NCBI RefSeq assembly: GCF_900105125.1
Contig: NZ_LT629750.1
Coordinates: 3,658,001 to 3,722,000 of the forward strand
Source: Bradyrhizobium canariense
GTDB taxonomy: Bacteria > Pseudomonadota > Alphaproteobacteria > Rhizobiales > Xanthobacteraceae
Length of the DNA: 64,000 nucleotides
Reading direction: 5' to 3'
Shown here one piece after another: positions 53,867 to 62,710 of this stretch. Under the pieces are notes generated by a model. That model had not been told where the DNA came from. It was given only the letters and a program-made list of their open reading frames with translations, and did not search any database. The translations under genes and the position numbers were made by a program. Position 1 is the stretch's first letter. The number at the start of each line of letters is the position of its first letter.

Positions 53867-54727
53867 TCAGGCGGCTCCGGTGGCGATCGGCGGCCCGTCG
53901 GGCAGGCCCCATTCGGCCCATGAGCCGTCGTAAAGCGCGCTGCCGCGCACGCCCAGGCGATAGAGCGCGAGCGTCAAGACCAGCGCAGAGACGCCCGACC
54001 CGCAGGTGGTCACGATCGGCTTGGTCAAGTCGAGGCCGGTGCCCGTGAACGCCTTTCTGAGATCATCGAGCGGTTTCATCGCGCCGGTCTTGGGGTCGAA
54101 CAGTTCGGCGTAAGGCACGTTGCGGCTGCCGGGAATGTGGCCGGAGCGGCGACCCGGCCAAGCCTCGGCGACCGTGCCTTCGAAACGCGGACGCGGGCGC
54201 GCATCGACCAATTGCTCATTTCGCGTTTCGAGATTGCCGACCAATTGCTCCTTGCTCCTGACATAGCTCGGGTCGAGCCTGGCCTGGAACTTGCCGGGCT
54301 TCGGCGTGACCTTGCCGGAATGCGTGGGACGGCCTTCGGCGCACCATTTCTGCAGGCCGCCATCGAGGACCTTCACATTGGGATGGCCGAACGACAGGAA
54401 CATCCACCACGCCCGGGGCGCTGCGACCCAGCCGCCGGAATCATAGGCAACCACGGTATCGCCAGAGGAAATACCGAGCGCGGAGACGTCGCGCGCGAAC
54501 TGCTCGGCGCTCGGATACATATGCGGCCGCGGATCGTTGGCAGCGGCAATGGTGTTGACGTTGAAGAACACCGCGCCTGGAATATGCGCGGCAAGGTAAT
54601 CGTCCGCCGGCAGCGGAGTTACTCCGGGCATCTTGTACGACGCGTCGATGATCCTGACCTTGGGATCGTCAATATGCGCAGCAAGCCAGTCGGTCGAGAC
54701 AAGCGGATCGTCGGTGGATGATGTCAT
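53867..54727 (-). CDS. sseA: 3-mercaptopyruvate sulfurtransferase
   Basis: A 286-aa protein with two rhodanese domains. The second has the active loop CGSGVSA with the catalytic Cys, the MST-type loop rather than that of thiosulfate sulfurtransferase. The first domain is inactive, with AYDSGGWVAAPRAWWMFLSF. It moves sulfane sulfur from 3-mercaptopyruvate. ATG 54727 is preferred to the GTG at 54736. A palindromic repeat separates it from the preceding rhodanese gene. Confidence 0.93.
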   Translation of the reverse strand: MTSSTDDPLVSTDWLAAHIDDPKVRIIDASYKMPGVTPLPADDYLAAHIPGAVFFNVNTIAAANDPRPHMYPSAEQFARDVSALGISSGDTVVAYDSGGWVAAPRAWWMFLSFGHPNVKVLDGGLQKWCAEGRPTHSGKVTPKPGKFQARLDPSYVRSKEQLVGNLETRNEQLVDARPRPRFEGTVAEAWPGRRSGHIPGSRNVPYAELFDPKTGAMKPLDDLRKAFTGTGLDLTKPIVTTCGSGVSALVLTLALYRLGVRGSALYDGSWAEWGLPDGPPIATGAA

Positions 54728-54742
54728 GGATGGCACCTCGTT

Positions 54743-54835
54743 GTCATTCCGGGATGCGCCGACAGGCGCAGACCCAGAATCCAGAAGTTATATTACGAGA
54801 TTCCGGGTTCGCGCTAACGCGCGCCCCGGAATGAC
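54743..54835. repeat. GTCATTCCGG palindromic repeat, copy 3
   Basis: GTCATTCCGGGATGCGCCGA at the left, CGCGCCCCGGAATGAC at the right. It is inverted relative to the thi copies. It lies between the rhodanese and sseA genes. Confidence 0.9.
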
Positions 54836-54849
54836 GAAGGAGAGAGCTT

Positions 54850-55266
54850 TCATCCCTTCGGCTTCTTCGGCTCATATTTCTCGATCGGTCCGCCGGCGTC
54901 GCGCCAGGCGGCAAAACCGCCGGCCATATGCGCGACCGGCTTCAGGCCCATGTCCTGCGCGGTCTTGGCCGCAAGCGCCGAGCGCATGCCGCCGGCGCAA
55001 TGAAAGATGAATTTCTTGTCCTGCTGGAAGATCGGCTTGGCGTAGGGGCTCGCCGGATCGATCCAGAATTCCAGCATGCCACGGGTGCAGGAGAACGCGC
55101 CGGGAATGCGGCCATCGCGCTCGATCTCGCGGGGATCGCGGATATCGACGATCACCACCTCACCATCGTGCGCGATCCTGATCGCATCCGCCGCGCTGAC
55201 GGTCTCGATTTCGGCATTGGCTTCGTCGATCAGGGATTTGATACCGCGATGGATGGTCTGGGGCAT
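54850..55266 (-). CDS. Rhodanese-like domain protein
   Basis: A 138-aa single-domain rhodanese. The active loop HCAGGMRSALAA carries the catalytic Cys; IVDIRDPREIERDGRIPGAF is the substrate-side strand. The start at 55266 (MPQTIHRG) is chosen because the frame upstream lies in the repeat at 55295. Its function is probably a sulfur carrier or sulfide-handling step. Repeats flank it on both sides. Confidence 0.92.
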   Translation of the reverse strand: MPQTIHRGIKSLIDEANAEIETVSAADAIRIAHDGEVVIVDIRDPREIERDGRIPGAFSCTRGMLEFWIDPASPYAKPIFQQDKKFIFHCAGGMRSALAAKTAQDMGLKPVAHMAGGFAAWRDAGGPIEKYEPKKPKG

Positions 55267-55294
55267 TTGCTGTTCCCTTTGCTTTTTTTGGAAC

Positions 55295-55387
55295 GTCATT
55301 CCGGGGCGCGCAGCGCGAACCCGGAATCTCGATCGAATTTCATTACTCCGAGATTCCGGATCGGTCCTTCGGACCGTCCGGAATGAC
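55295..55387. repeat. GTCATTCCGG palindromic repeat, copy 4
   Basis: GTCATTCCGGGGCGCGCAGC at the left and GGACCGTCCGGAATGAC at the right; inner arms CCCGGAATCTCG and CGAGATTCCGG. It fills the spacer between the VWA gene and the rhodanese gene. Confidence 0.9.
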
Positions 55388-55398
55388 AGCAACTTTTG

Positions 55399-56574
55399 TT
55401 ACCGCACCAACTCCTTCATGGCGTTCTCCAGACCTTCGATCGTGATCGGGAACATGCGCTCGGAAAACAACCGGCGAACGATGGTGGTCGATTCCGAATA
55501 ATCCCAATGCTTCTGCGCCACCGGATTGAGCCACACCGCGTGCGGATAGGTGCGCGTGATGCGCTCGAGCCAGACCGATCCAGCCTCTTCATTGACATGC
55601 TCGACCGAGCCGCCGGGCACCATGATCTCGTACGGCGACATCGAGGCATCGCCGACGAACACCACCTTGTAGTCGTGCGGATATTTATGCAGCACGTCCC
55701 AGGTCGGGGTCCGGTCGGTGAAGCGGCGGCGATTCTGCTTCCACACGCCTTCATAGAGGCAATTGTGGAAGTAGAAATATTCCATGTGCTTGAATTCGGT
55801 CTTGGCCGCGGAGAACAGCTCCTCGACCTGCTCGATGTGCGAATCCATCGAGCCGCCGATATCGAAGAACACCAGCACCTTGACCGCGTTGCGCCGCTCG
55901 GGACGCATATGCACGTCGAGATAGCCGTGGTTGGCGGTCTCCTTGATCGTGGTGTCGAGGTCGAGTTCGTCCGGCGCGCCGGTGCGGGCGAATTTGCGCA
56001 ACCGGCGTAGCGCGATCTTGATGTTGCGGATGCCGAGCTCGACATTGCCGTCGAGATCCCTGAACTCGCGGCGATCCCACACCTTCACCGCGCGATTGTT
56101 GCGGTTCTTTTCCTGACCGATGCGGATGCCTTCGGGGTTATAGCCGTGCGCGCCGAACGGCGACGTGCCGGCGGTGCCGATCCACTTGTTGCCGCCCTGG
56201 TGCCGGCCCTTCTGCTCCTGCAGCCGCTGGCGCAGCGTCTCCATGAGCTTGTCCCAGCCCATGGCCTCGATCTGCTTTTTCTCTTCCTCGGTAAGGTATT
56301 TCTCGGCGAGCTTCTTCAGCCATTCGGCGGGTATGTCCGCCTTCTCCATGGCGTCGAGCAGGGTTTCCAATCCCTTGAACACGGTGCCAAACACGCGGTC
56401 GAACTTGTCGAGATTGCGCTCGTCTTTCACCAGCGCGGCGCGCGACAGATAGTAAAAATTCTCCACCGTCTGCTCGGCGAGGTTGGCGTCGAGCGCCTCC
56501 ATCAGCGTCAAATATTCGCGCAGGCTGACAGGCACCTGGGCATCGCGCAGCGATGTGAAGAATTGCAGGAACAT
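55399..56574 (-). CDS. VWA domain-containing protein (CoxE-like)
   Basis: A 391-aa cytoplasmic protein. The N-terminal helical CoxE/DUF domain spans about residues 1-200, and the VWA domain is at the C-terminal half. The metal site (MIDAS) reads FFDIGGSMDSH, with Gly where the first Ser of DxSxS would be. It works with a MoxR ATPase to mature metalloenzymes or complexes. The matching ATPase is divergent, 209 bases away. CoxE-type genes often lie beside CO dehydrogenase clusters; none is seen here. Confidence 0.9.
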   Translation of the reverse strand: MFLQFFTSLRDAQVPVSLREYLTLMEALDANLAEQTVENFYYLSRAALVKDERNLDKFDRVFGTVFKGLETLLDAMEKADIPAEWLKKLAEKYLTEEEKKQIEAMGWDKLMETLRQRLQEQKGRHQGGNKWIGTAGTSPFGAHGYNPEGIRIGQEKNRNNRAVKVWDRREFRDLDGNVELGIRNIKIALRRLRKFARTGAPDELDLDTTIKETANHGYLDVHMRPERRNAVKVLVFFDIGGSMDSHIEQVEELFSAAKTEFKHMEYFYFHNCLYEGVWKQNRRRFTDRTPTWDVLHKYPHDYKVVFVGDASMSPYEIMVPGGSVEHVNEEAGSVWLERITRTYPHAVWLNPVAQKHWDYSESTTIVRRLFSERMFPITIEGLENAMKELVR

Positions 56575-56783
56575 GGACTACAGATTGCCCGCCGGACCCC
56601 GTACGTCAAGGGCCTCCGCGGGGCCGGGAGGCCTAGACCTGTCAGGTTTTTTAATTAGTATTGAGCCTGAGATGCTTTTCCCCGTAACAACCGCCCATCT
56701 GCTGTTGGAACGATAGTTGTCGTCCCAAGCACGTGAAAGCGCGCTTAAATTCACGCCAGAATAAACAACAAGGCACAGGCTCG

Positions 56784-57626
56784 ATGAAATTTACCGGTAC
56801 CAAGGATTACGTTGCCACCGATGACCTCAAGATCGCGGTCAATGCCTCGATCGTGCTCGAACGCCCGCTGCTGGTAAAGGGCGAGCCCGGTACCGGCAAG
56901 ACCGTGCTGGCCGAGGAAGTCGCCAAGGCGATCGGCGCGCCGCTTCTGACCTGGCACATCAAATCCACCACCAAGGCGCAGCAGGGACTCTACGAATACG
57001 ACGCGGTCTCGCGGCTGCGCGACAGCCAGCTCGGCGACAGCAGGGTCTCCGACATCTCGAACTACATCAAGCGCGGCAAATTGTGGGAAGCCTTCACCCA
57101 TGAGAAGCGGCCGGTGCTGCTGATCGACGAGATCGACAAGGCCGACATCGAATTTCCCAACGACCTTCTGCTCGAGCTCGATCGCATGGAGTTCTTCGTC
57201 TATGAGACCGGCGAGAACATCAAGGCGAAGCTGCGCCCGATCGTGATGATCACATCGAACAACGAAAAGGAATTGCCGGACGCATTCCTGCGCCGCTGCT
57301 TTTTCCACTACATCAAGTTTCCCGACGTCGACACCATGAACCGGATTGTCGACGTGCATTTCCCCGGCATCAAGAAACGCCTGGTGGAGGAAGCCTTGCG
57401 GATTTTCTTCGAGGTGCGGGAAGTGCCGGGCCTGAAGAAGAAGCCCTCGACATCGGAGCTTCTGGATTGGCTGAAGCTGCTGCTCAACGAGGATATCACG
57501 CCGGAAATGCTCAGGGAGCGCGATCCGCGCAAGCTGATCCCGCCGCTGCACGGCGCGCTCTTGAAAAACGAGCAGGACGTGCATTTGTTTGAGCGGCTGG
57601 CGTTCCTCAGCCGCCGGGAAGTATAA
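56784..57626 (+). CDS. MoxR-family AAA+ ATPase (CoxD-like)
   Basis: A 280-aa AAA+ ATPase: Walker A GEPGTGKT (about residues 35-42), Walker B LLIDEIDKAD, sensor 1 TSNNEKEL and an Arg finger in AFLRRC. Members act as chaperones with VWA proteins. The partner is the divergent CoxE-like gene. ATG 56784 is preferred over 56733, which would add a basic lead with no homology. A hairpin follows the stop. Confidence 0.92.
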   Translation: MKFTGTKDYVATDDLKIAVNASIVLERPLLVKGEPGTGKTVLAEEVAKAIGAPLLTWHIKSTTKAQQGLYEYDAVSRLRDSQLGDSRVSDISNYIKRGKLWEAFTHEKRPVLLIDEIDKADIEFPNDLLLELDRMEFFVYETGENIKAKLRPIVMITSNNEKELPDAFLRRCFFHYIKFPDVDTMNRIVDVHFPGIKKRLVEEALRIFFEVREVPGLKKKPSTSELLDWLKLLLNEDITPEMLRERDPRKLIPPLHGALLKNEQDVHLFERLAFLSRREV

Positions 57627-57636
57627 TCGTCATCTG

Positions 57637-57662
57637 AAAGCGCCGGAGTTCGCCGGCGCTTT
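57637..57662 (+). terminator. Hairpin after the MoxR ATPase gene
   Basis: A 10-bp stem, AAAGCGCCGG / CCGGCGCTTT, with a 6-base loop. The T-run is only three bases, so termination is probable but weak. Confidence 0.6.
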
Positions 57663-57702
57663 GGTCAGTCTACGAACATAAACAGAAAAAAGATCAGGGA
57701 AG

Positions 57703-59205
57703 ATGAACGTTCAGAGCCAAATCCGCGCCGAGTCGCCCGGCCTGACCGGGCATTTCGATGTCCTGATCGCGGGCGCCGGCATTTCAGGGATTGGTGCTGC
57801 CTATCATCTGACCCAGCAATGCCCGGGGACGAGCTTTATCGTCCTCGAAACGCAGAAGAGTTTTGGCGGCACGTGGCGTACCCATCGCTATCCCGGCATC
57901 CGCTCCGACAGCGACCTGCATACTTTCGGCTACCGGTTCAAGCCATGGACCAGCGCGCCGATCGCGACCGCCGCCGAGATCCTGAAATATATGGGCGAGG
58001 TGATCGAGGAAAACGATCTCGGCCGCCACATTCGCTATGAGCACATGATCTCCTCGGCCAAATGGTCGAGCGAGGAAAACCTCTGGACCATCGAAGCCGT
58101 CAGAACCGATACCGGCGAGGCACTTCGCTTCACCGCCAACTTCTTCTGGATGTGCCAGGGTTATTACCGTCATTCGGAAGGCTACACGCCCGAGTGGAAG
58201 GATATGGCGAGCTTCAAGGGCCGGATCGTTCATCCGCAGAAATGGCCTGATGATCTCGACTACAAGAACAAGAAGGTCGTCGTGATCGGCTCCGGCGCCA
58301 CTGCCGCGACGCTGATCCCGGCGATGGCGAAGGATTGCGCGCACGTCACCATGCTGCAGCGTTCGCCAACCTATTTCCGGACCGGGCGCAACGCGATCGA
58401 GATCGCGGAAACGCTGCGCCAGTTGCAAGTGGATGAGAAGTGGATCCACGAAATCACGCGCCGCAAGATCCTGTTCGAGCAGGACGCCTTCACCCGCAAG
58501 ACCTTTGAAGAACCCGAGGCCGCAAAAAAGGATCTGCTGTCCGCGGTCGAAGCCTATCTCGGGCCCGATTACGACATCGCGACGCATTTCACGCCCAGAT
58601 ATCGTCCGTGGCGGCAGCGCATTGCCTTCATCCCGGATGGCGACCTGTTCCAGGGCATCAAGTCCGGCAAGGCCTCGGTCGTCACCGACGAGATCGACCG
58701 CTTCACCGAAACCGGCATCTTGCTGAAATCCGGCCAAACACTTGAAGCCGACATCATCATTACCGCGACCGGATTCAACCTGAGCGCCAATGGCGACATC
58801 GACTTCGAGATCGACGGCAAGCCGCTCAATTTCGCCGACACCGTGACCTATCGCGGCATGATGTTCACCGGCGTCCCCAATCTGGTCTGGGTGTTCGGAT
58901 ATTTCCGCGCGAGCTGGACGCTTCGGGTTGATCTGGTCGCCGACTTCGTGTGCCGCCTGCTCAACCACATGAAGGACATCGGCGCGCGCAAGGTGTCGCC
59001 GGCGCTGCGGCCGGAAGACCACAACATGCCCCTGCTGCCGTGGATCGACGCCGAGAATTTCAATCCCGGCTACATGATGCGCGGCATGCATTTGTTGCCG
59101 AAGCGCGGCGACAAGCCGGAGTGGCAGCACAACCAGGACTACTGGGCCGAGAAGGACGAATTTCCGGCAATCGATCTCAGGGATAGCGCCTTCGTCTACG
59201 AATAA
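57703..59205 (+). CDS. Flavin-containing monooxygenase (Baeyer-Villiger-like)
   Basis: A 500-aa FAD/NADPH monooxygenase. The FAD motif is GAGISGIGAAYHL at about residues 25-37; the second dinucleotide motif is GSGATAATL. The region FGGTWRTHRYPGIRSDSDLH is typical of class B monooxygenases, and ATGF (TATGFNL) is near the C-terminus. The Baeyer-Villiger fingerprint FxGxxxHxxxWP is present as SFKGRIVHPQKWP with Gln in between. The substrate is unknown. Confidence 0.92.
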   Translation: MNVQSQIRAESPGLTGHFDVLIAGAGISGIGAAYHLTQQCPGTSFIVLETQKSFGGTWRTHRYPGIRSDSDLHTFGYRFKPWTSAPIATAAEILKYMGEVIEENDLGRHIRYEHMISSAKWSSEENLWTIEAVRTDTGEALRFTANFFWMCQGYYRHSEGYTPEWKDMASFKGRIVHPQKWPDDLDYKNKKVVVIGSGATAATLIPAMAKDCAHVTMLQRSPTYFRTGRNAIEIAETLRQLQVDEKWIHEITRRKILFEQDAFTRKTFEEPEAAKKDLLSAVEAYLGPDYDIATHFTPRYRPWRQRIAFIPDGDLFQGIKSGKASVVTDEIDRFTETGILLKSGQTLEADIIITATGFNLSANGDIDFEIDGKPLNFADTVTYRGMMFTGVPNLVWVFGYFRASWTLRVDLVADFVCRLLNHMKDIGARKVSPALRPEDHNMPLLPWIDAENFNPGYMMRGMHLLPKRGDKPEWQHNQDYWAEKDEFPAIDLRDSAFVYE

Positions 59206-59220
59206 GCCCCGTCAGATAGC

Positions 59221-60867
59221 CTATCCCGCCGCTTTCACAACCGCCAGCTCCGCCGCGCTGCGGCCGCGAATCAGGTCAGATGCCTTGTCGGCGATCATCA
59301 TGGTCGAGGCGTTGAGGTTGGCCGAGATCATCCGCGGCATGATCGACGCGTCGATCACCCGCAGGCCTTGCAGCCCGTGCACGCGAAGCTGGTCGTCGAC
59401 GACAGCCCATTTGCTGTCGGCCGGTCCCATGCGGCAGGTGCAGCCGGGATGGAACGTCGTGGTCCCTCGCTGCGTCGCCGCGGCGAGAAACTCCTCATCG
59501 CTCTGCACTTTGGGTCCCGGGAAATCCTCATAGGCGTAATATTGCGCAAGCGGCGCCGACGAGAGCAGCCTGCGCGCGAGCTTCATGCCGGCGACGACTG
59601 TGCGGCGGTCGAGCTCCTCGGCCAGATAATTGGTTTGAATGATCGGCGGATCGAACGGATCGGCGGAGCGGGCATGAACATAGCCGCGGCTTTCCGGCCG
59701 CTGCTGCCAGGACGCGACCGTCATGCCGGGTTGGTCTTCGAGCTGGCCCTGCACGCCCTCTTTGTAGCTCGCGGGCGTGAATGTGAGTTGCAGATCCGAG
59801 CTTTCAGTGCTCTCGCCGGAATGCCAGAAGCAGTAGACCATGGTCGGCGACAACGATAGCAGGCCGCGTCGTGTCGTCGCCCATTTGATCGCCTCCAGCG
59901 CCAGGCTGAGGCCGCGACGGCGTTCGTTGATGGTCTTGATGTTCTTGACGCGCGCGACCGAGCGCGGCGCGTAATGGTCCTGCAATCCCTCGCCGACGCC
60001 CGGCAGCGCGTGGCGCACCTCGATGCCGAGCGAGCCCAACAGATCCGGCGACCCAACGCCCGACAATTGCAGCAGTTGCGGCGAATTATAGGTGCCACCG
60101 GAGAGGATCACTTCCTTGTTGGCGCGGATCTCGACCGGGGTGCCGCCCCTGCCACCTTTCATATAGCGCACGCCGACCGCGCGCTTGCCTTCGAAGATAA
60201 TGTTGGTTGCATGCGCGTGGGTCCGCACATGGACGTTCGGCCGCTTCCTTGCGGGATGCAGGAAGGCGGTCGCCGCGCTGACGCGCAGGCCGTTTCGGAT
60301 GGTGCGCTGGGCGTAGGATACGCCTTCCTGGATCGCACCGTTGTAATCGGGGTTGCGCGGGATGCCGAGACTCATCGCACCCGCCATGAACGCTTCGCAG
60401 AGCGGATCGCGCCAGTCCATGGTCGTGACGGTGAGATTGCCCTCGCGGCCGCGATAGGCATCGTCGCCCTCGCCGATGCGGCGTTCCAGCCGTTTGAAAT
60501 ACGGCAGCACATCCTGATAGCCCCAGCCGCGATTGCCGTACTGGGCCCAGGTATCGAAATCCTGACGCTGGCCACGATTATAGATGTGGCCATTGATCGA
60601 GGACGACCCACCGAGCGTCTTGCCGCGCGGCGCATAGATGCTGCGGCCTCCGGTCCACGGACCCGGCTCCTGCTGGTAGGCCCAGTTGATGCTCTTCATG
60701 TGAAAGGTCTTGATGAAGCCGGCCGGCAGATGGATGTAGGGATGCCAGTCGCTCGGCCCCGCCTCGAGCACGCAGATGCTGGTGCCGGCGTCTTCGCTGA
60801 GCCGGTTGGTCAGCACGCTTCCGGCAGAACCGGATCCCACGATCACGTAATCGAATGTATCCATCAT
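59221..60867 (-). CDS. GMC family oxidoreductase (choline dehydrogenase-like)
   Basis: A 548-aa FAD-dependent GMC alcohol oxidoreductase. The FAD motif is IVGSGSAGSVL (residues about 8-18), and PRGKTLGGSSSINGHIYNRG is the GMC signature 1. ILSGGTYNSPQLLQLSGVG is signature 2, and the catalytic His lies in FHPGCTCRMG with the second His replaced near NLNAST (VIDASIMPRMISANLN). It oxidises an alcohol of unknown identity. It ends 16 bases from the convergent FMO gene. Confidence 0.94.
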   Translation of the reverse strand: MMDTFDYVIVGSGSAGSVLTNRLSEDAGTSICVLEAGPSDWHPYIHLPAGFIKTFHMKSINWAYQQEPGPWTGGRSIYAPRGKTLGGSSSINGHIYNRGQRQDFDTWAQYGNRGWGYQDVLPYFKRLERRIGEGDDAYRGREGNLTVTTMDWRDPLCEAFMAGAMSLGIPRNPDYNGAIQEGVSYAQRTIRNGLRVSAATAFLHPARKRPNVHVRTHAHATNIIFEGKRAVGVRYMKGGRGGTPVEIRANKEVILSGGTYNSPQLLQLSGVGSPDLLGSLGIEVRHALPGVGEGLQDHYAPRSVARVKNIKTINERRRGLSLALEAIKWATTRRGLLSLSPTMVYCFWHSGESTESSDLQLTFTPASYKEGVQGQLEDQPGMTVASWQQRPESRGYVHARSADPFDPPIIQTNYLAEELDRRTVVAGMKLARRLLSSAPLAQYYAYEDFPGPKVQSDEEFLAAATQRGTTTFHPGCTCRMGPADSKWAVVDDQLRVHGLQGLRVIDASIMPRMISANLNASTMMIADKASDLIRGRSAAELAVVKAAG

Positions 60868-60891
60868 ATCAGTTCCAGCATCGGCAGTTCG

Positions 60892-61485
60892 CTACCGCGG
60901 CTTTTCATTCAGTTGATAGGTGAGATGCGCCTTCACAGTCGGCCATTCGCTGGCGATGATGCTGTAGACGACGGTGTCGCGCAGCGTGCCGTTGGGCGCG
61001 ATCTGATGGCTGCGCAGGATGCCATCCTGCTTGGCGCCCAGCCGCTCGATGCCGCGCCGGCTCTGTTGGTTGAAAAAATGCGTGCGGAATTCCACCGCGA
61101 TGCAATCGAGCTTTTCAAAGGCGTGCGCCAGCAGCAGCAATTTGCACTGCGTATTAACCCCGCTGCGCTGCACATGTTTGGCGTACCAGGTCGAGCCGAT
61201 CTCGACGCGCCGGTTCGGCGCGTCGACATTCATGTAGGTCGTCATGCCCGCGATCTTGCCGTCGGCGTCGAACACCGTCCATGGCAGCATGGAGCCAGCC
61301 GCCTGCAACCCCAGCCGGCGGTCGATCTCCTTGGACATTCCCTCGGCGGTTGGGACCGCGGTGTACCAGAGCTTCCACAGCTCGCCGTCCTTCACCGCTT
61401 CGGTGAGGCCGCCGCAATGGTCCTGCGATAGCGGCTCAAGCCGCGCATGCGCGCCACGCAACGAAACAGGTCCAAGCCAAGCCAT
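60892..61485 (-). CDS. GNAT family N-acetyltransferase
   Basis: A 197-aa acetyltransferase of the RimJ/RimL type. Visible are VSLRGAHARLEPLSQDHCGG at the N-terminus, the GNAT beta-bulge IGSTWYAKHVQRSGVNTQCK (acetyl-CoA site) and RRGIERLGAKQDGILR. Such enzymes act on protein N-termini or small amines. It precedes the GMC gene on the same strand with 24 bases between, so the two may share a transcript. Confidence 0.92.
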   Translation of the reverse strand: MAWLGPVSLRGAHARLEPLSQDHCGGLTEAVKDGELWKLWYTAVPTAEGMSKEIDRRLGLQAAGSMLPWTVFDADGKIAGMTTYMNVDAPNRRVEIGSTWYAKHVQRSGVNTQCKLLLLAHAFEKLDCIAVEFRTHFFNQQSRRGIERLGAKQDGILRSHQIAPNGTLRDTVVYSIIASEWPTVKAHLTYQLNEKPR

Positions 61486-61525
61486 TAAACATCCCTTTTT
61501 TCACACGGAACAGCGCAACATACCT

Positions 61526-61611
61526 GTCATTGCGAGCGACGCGAAGCAATCCAGAAAAAACCATGGACTGGAAGACTGGATTGCTTCGTCGCCTTTGCTC
61601 CTCGCAATGAC
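61526..61611. repeat. GTCATTGCGAG palindromic repeat
   Basis: GTCATTGCGAGCGACGCGAA followed by GCAATCC, then GGATTGCTTCGTCGCC to CTCCTCGCAATGAC. It is a distinct family from the GTCATTCCGG repeat and lies between GNAT and SMP-30 genes. Confidence 0.85.
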
Positions 61612-61628
61612 GAAGGCGCTTCCGATCA

Positions 61629-62558
61629 TCACTTATTCAAGAAATTCAGCGGCAGGCCGGGACGCGCCCAGTCCATCGCGATCAGTTCGCCCTTGCCGGA
61701 CAGCGTGATGTAGGCGGTTTTCAGTTCGGGGCCGCCGAAGGCGATGTTGGTGGTGACGCGGTCGCCGGTCGGGACCTGCTCGACGATGGTGCCATCGGGC
61801 GCAATCACGGAAATGCAGCCCGAGATCAAGGTCGCCACACAGACATTGCCGGAGGCTTCCACCGCGAGCGAGTCGAACATCTGATAGCCGCCGAGACCCG
61901 CGATCGGCTTGCCGCGCTCGCCGCGATAGATCACGTCGCGCGGCTTGACCGTGCCCGGCGCCGACAGATCGAACGCCCATAGCCGCGCGGTCGGCGTCTC
62001 CGCCACGTAGACGGTGTTTTCATCCGGTGACAACCCGATGCCATTGGCAGGCAGCATTCCGAAGCCGCCTTCGACAATCTCCTTGGCACTGGGCTTGATG
62101 TAATAGAACGCGCCGACATCCATGTCGCGCGCGCGGCGCTTGCCGAGATCGGTGAACCAAAGCCCGCCATGTTTGTCGAACACCAGGTCGTTCGGCCCTT
62201 TCAATGGGTGCTCGCCGCATTTGTCGAACACGGTTTCGACCTTGCCGGTCGCAAGATCGACGCGCTGGATCGAGCCGCCGATATATTCGTGAGGCTCGGG
62301 TGCGCCGGGCATCATGGTGCCGCGCGAGGGCACCCAGCCGAAGCCGCCATTGTTGCAGACATAACATTTGCCGTCGGGCCCGATCGCCGCACCATTGGGG
62401 CCGCCGGGAATTTCAGCGACAACTTCCTTGCGGCCGTCAGGCCAGACCCGCGTCAGCCGCCGGCCGCGGATTTCGACCAGCACCACCGATCCGTCCGGCA
62501 TGACTACCGGACCTTCGGGGAATTCGAGACCGGTAGCGAGAACGCGAACATTGGGCAT
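61629..62558 (-). CDS. SMP-30/gluconolactonase/LRE family protein
   Basis: A 309-aa six-bladed beta propeller of the SMP-30 family, which hydrolyses sugar lactones with a metal ion. The metal-site residues appear as Glu in ATGLEFPEGPVV, Asn in KGPNDLVFDKHGGLWFTD, and GIGLSPDENTVYVAETPTAR for Asn/Asp. There is no signal peptide, so it is cytoplasmic. The substrate is unknown. It stands alone after a palindromic repeat. Confidence 0.92.
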   Translation of the reverse strand: MPNVRVLATGLEFPEGPVVMPDGSVVLVEIRGRRLTRVWPDGRKEVVAEIPGGPNGAAIGPDGKCYVCNNGGFGWVPSRGTMMPGAPEPHEYIGGSIQRVDLATGKVETVFDKCGEHPLKGPNDLVFDKHGGLWFTDLGKRRARDMDVGAFYYIKPSAKEIVEGGFGMLPANGIGLSPDENTVYVAETPTARLWAFDLSAPGTVKPRDVIYRGERGKPIAGLGGYQMFDSLAVEASGNVCVATLISGCISVIAPDGTIVEQVPTGDRVTTNIAFGGPELKTAYITLSGKGELIAMDWARPGLPLNFLNK

Positions 62559-62710
62559 GAAATCCTCCCGGCTTTTTATTGGTGGCAGGGGGACTTCTGG
62601 TTCAATCCCGCAAGCACAACGTTTCGTTGCGCCAAGTTATGGCAAAGTCGATACCGCTTGCCAAGCAATCGCGGGCTGCAACGCTGCGCAGAGCAGCGTT
62701 GCAGCGTAAT

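Noticed and set aside
57784..59130. A 448-codon open frame antisense to the flavin monooxygenase; similar long shadows at 59974-61431 and 8805-9842
   Set aside because: Arg/His-rich shadow sequences over well-supported genes; no start signals or motifs.
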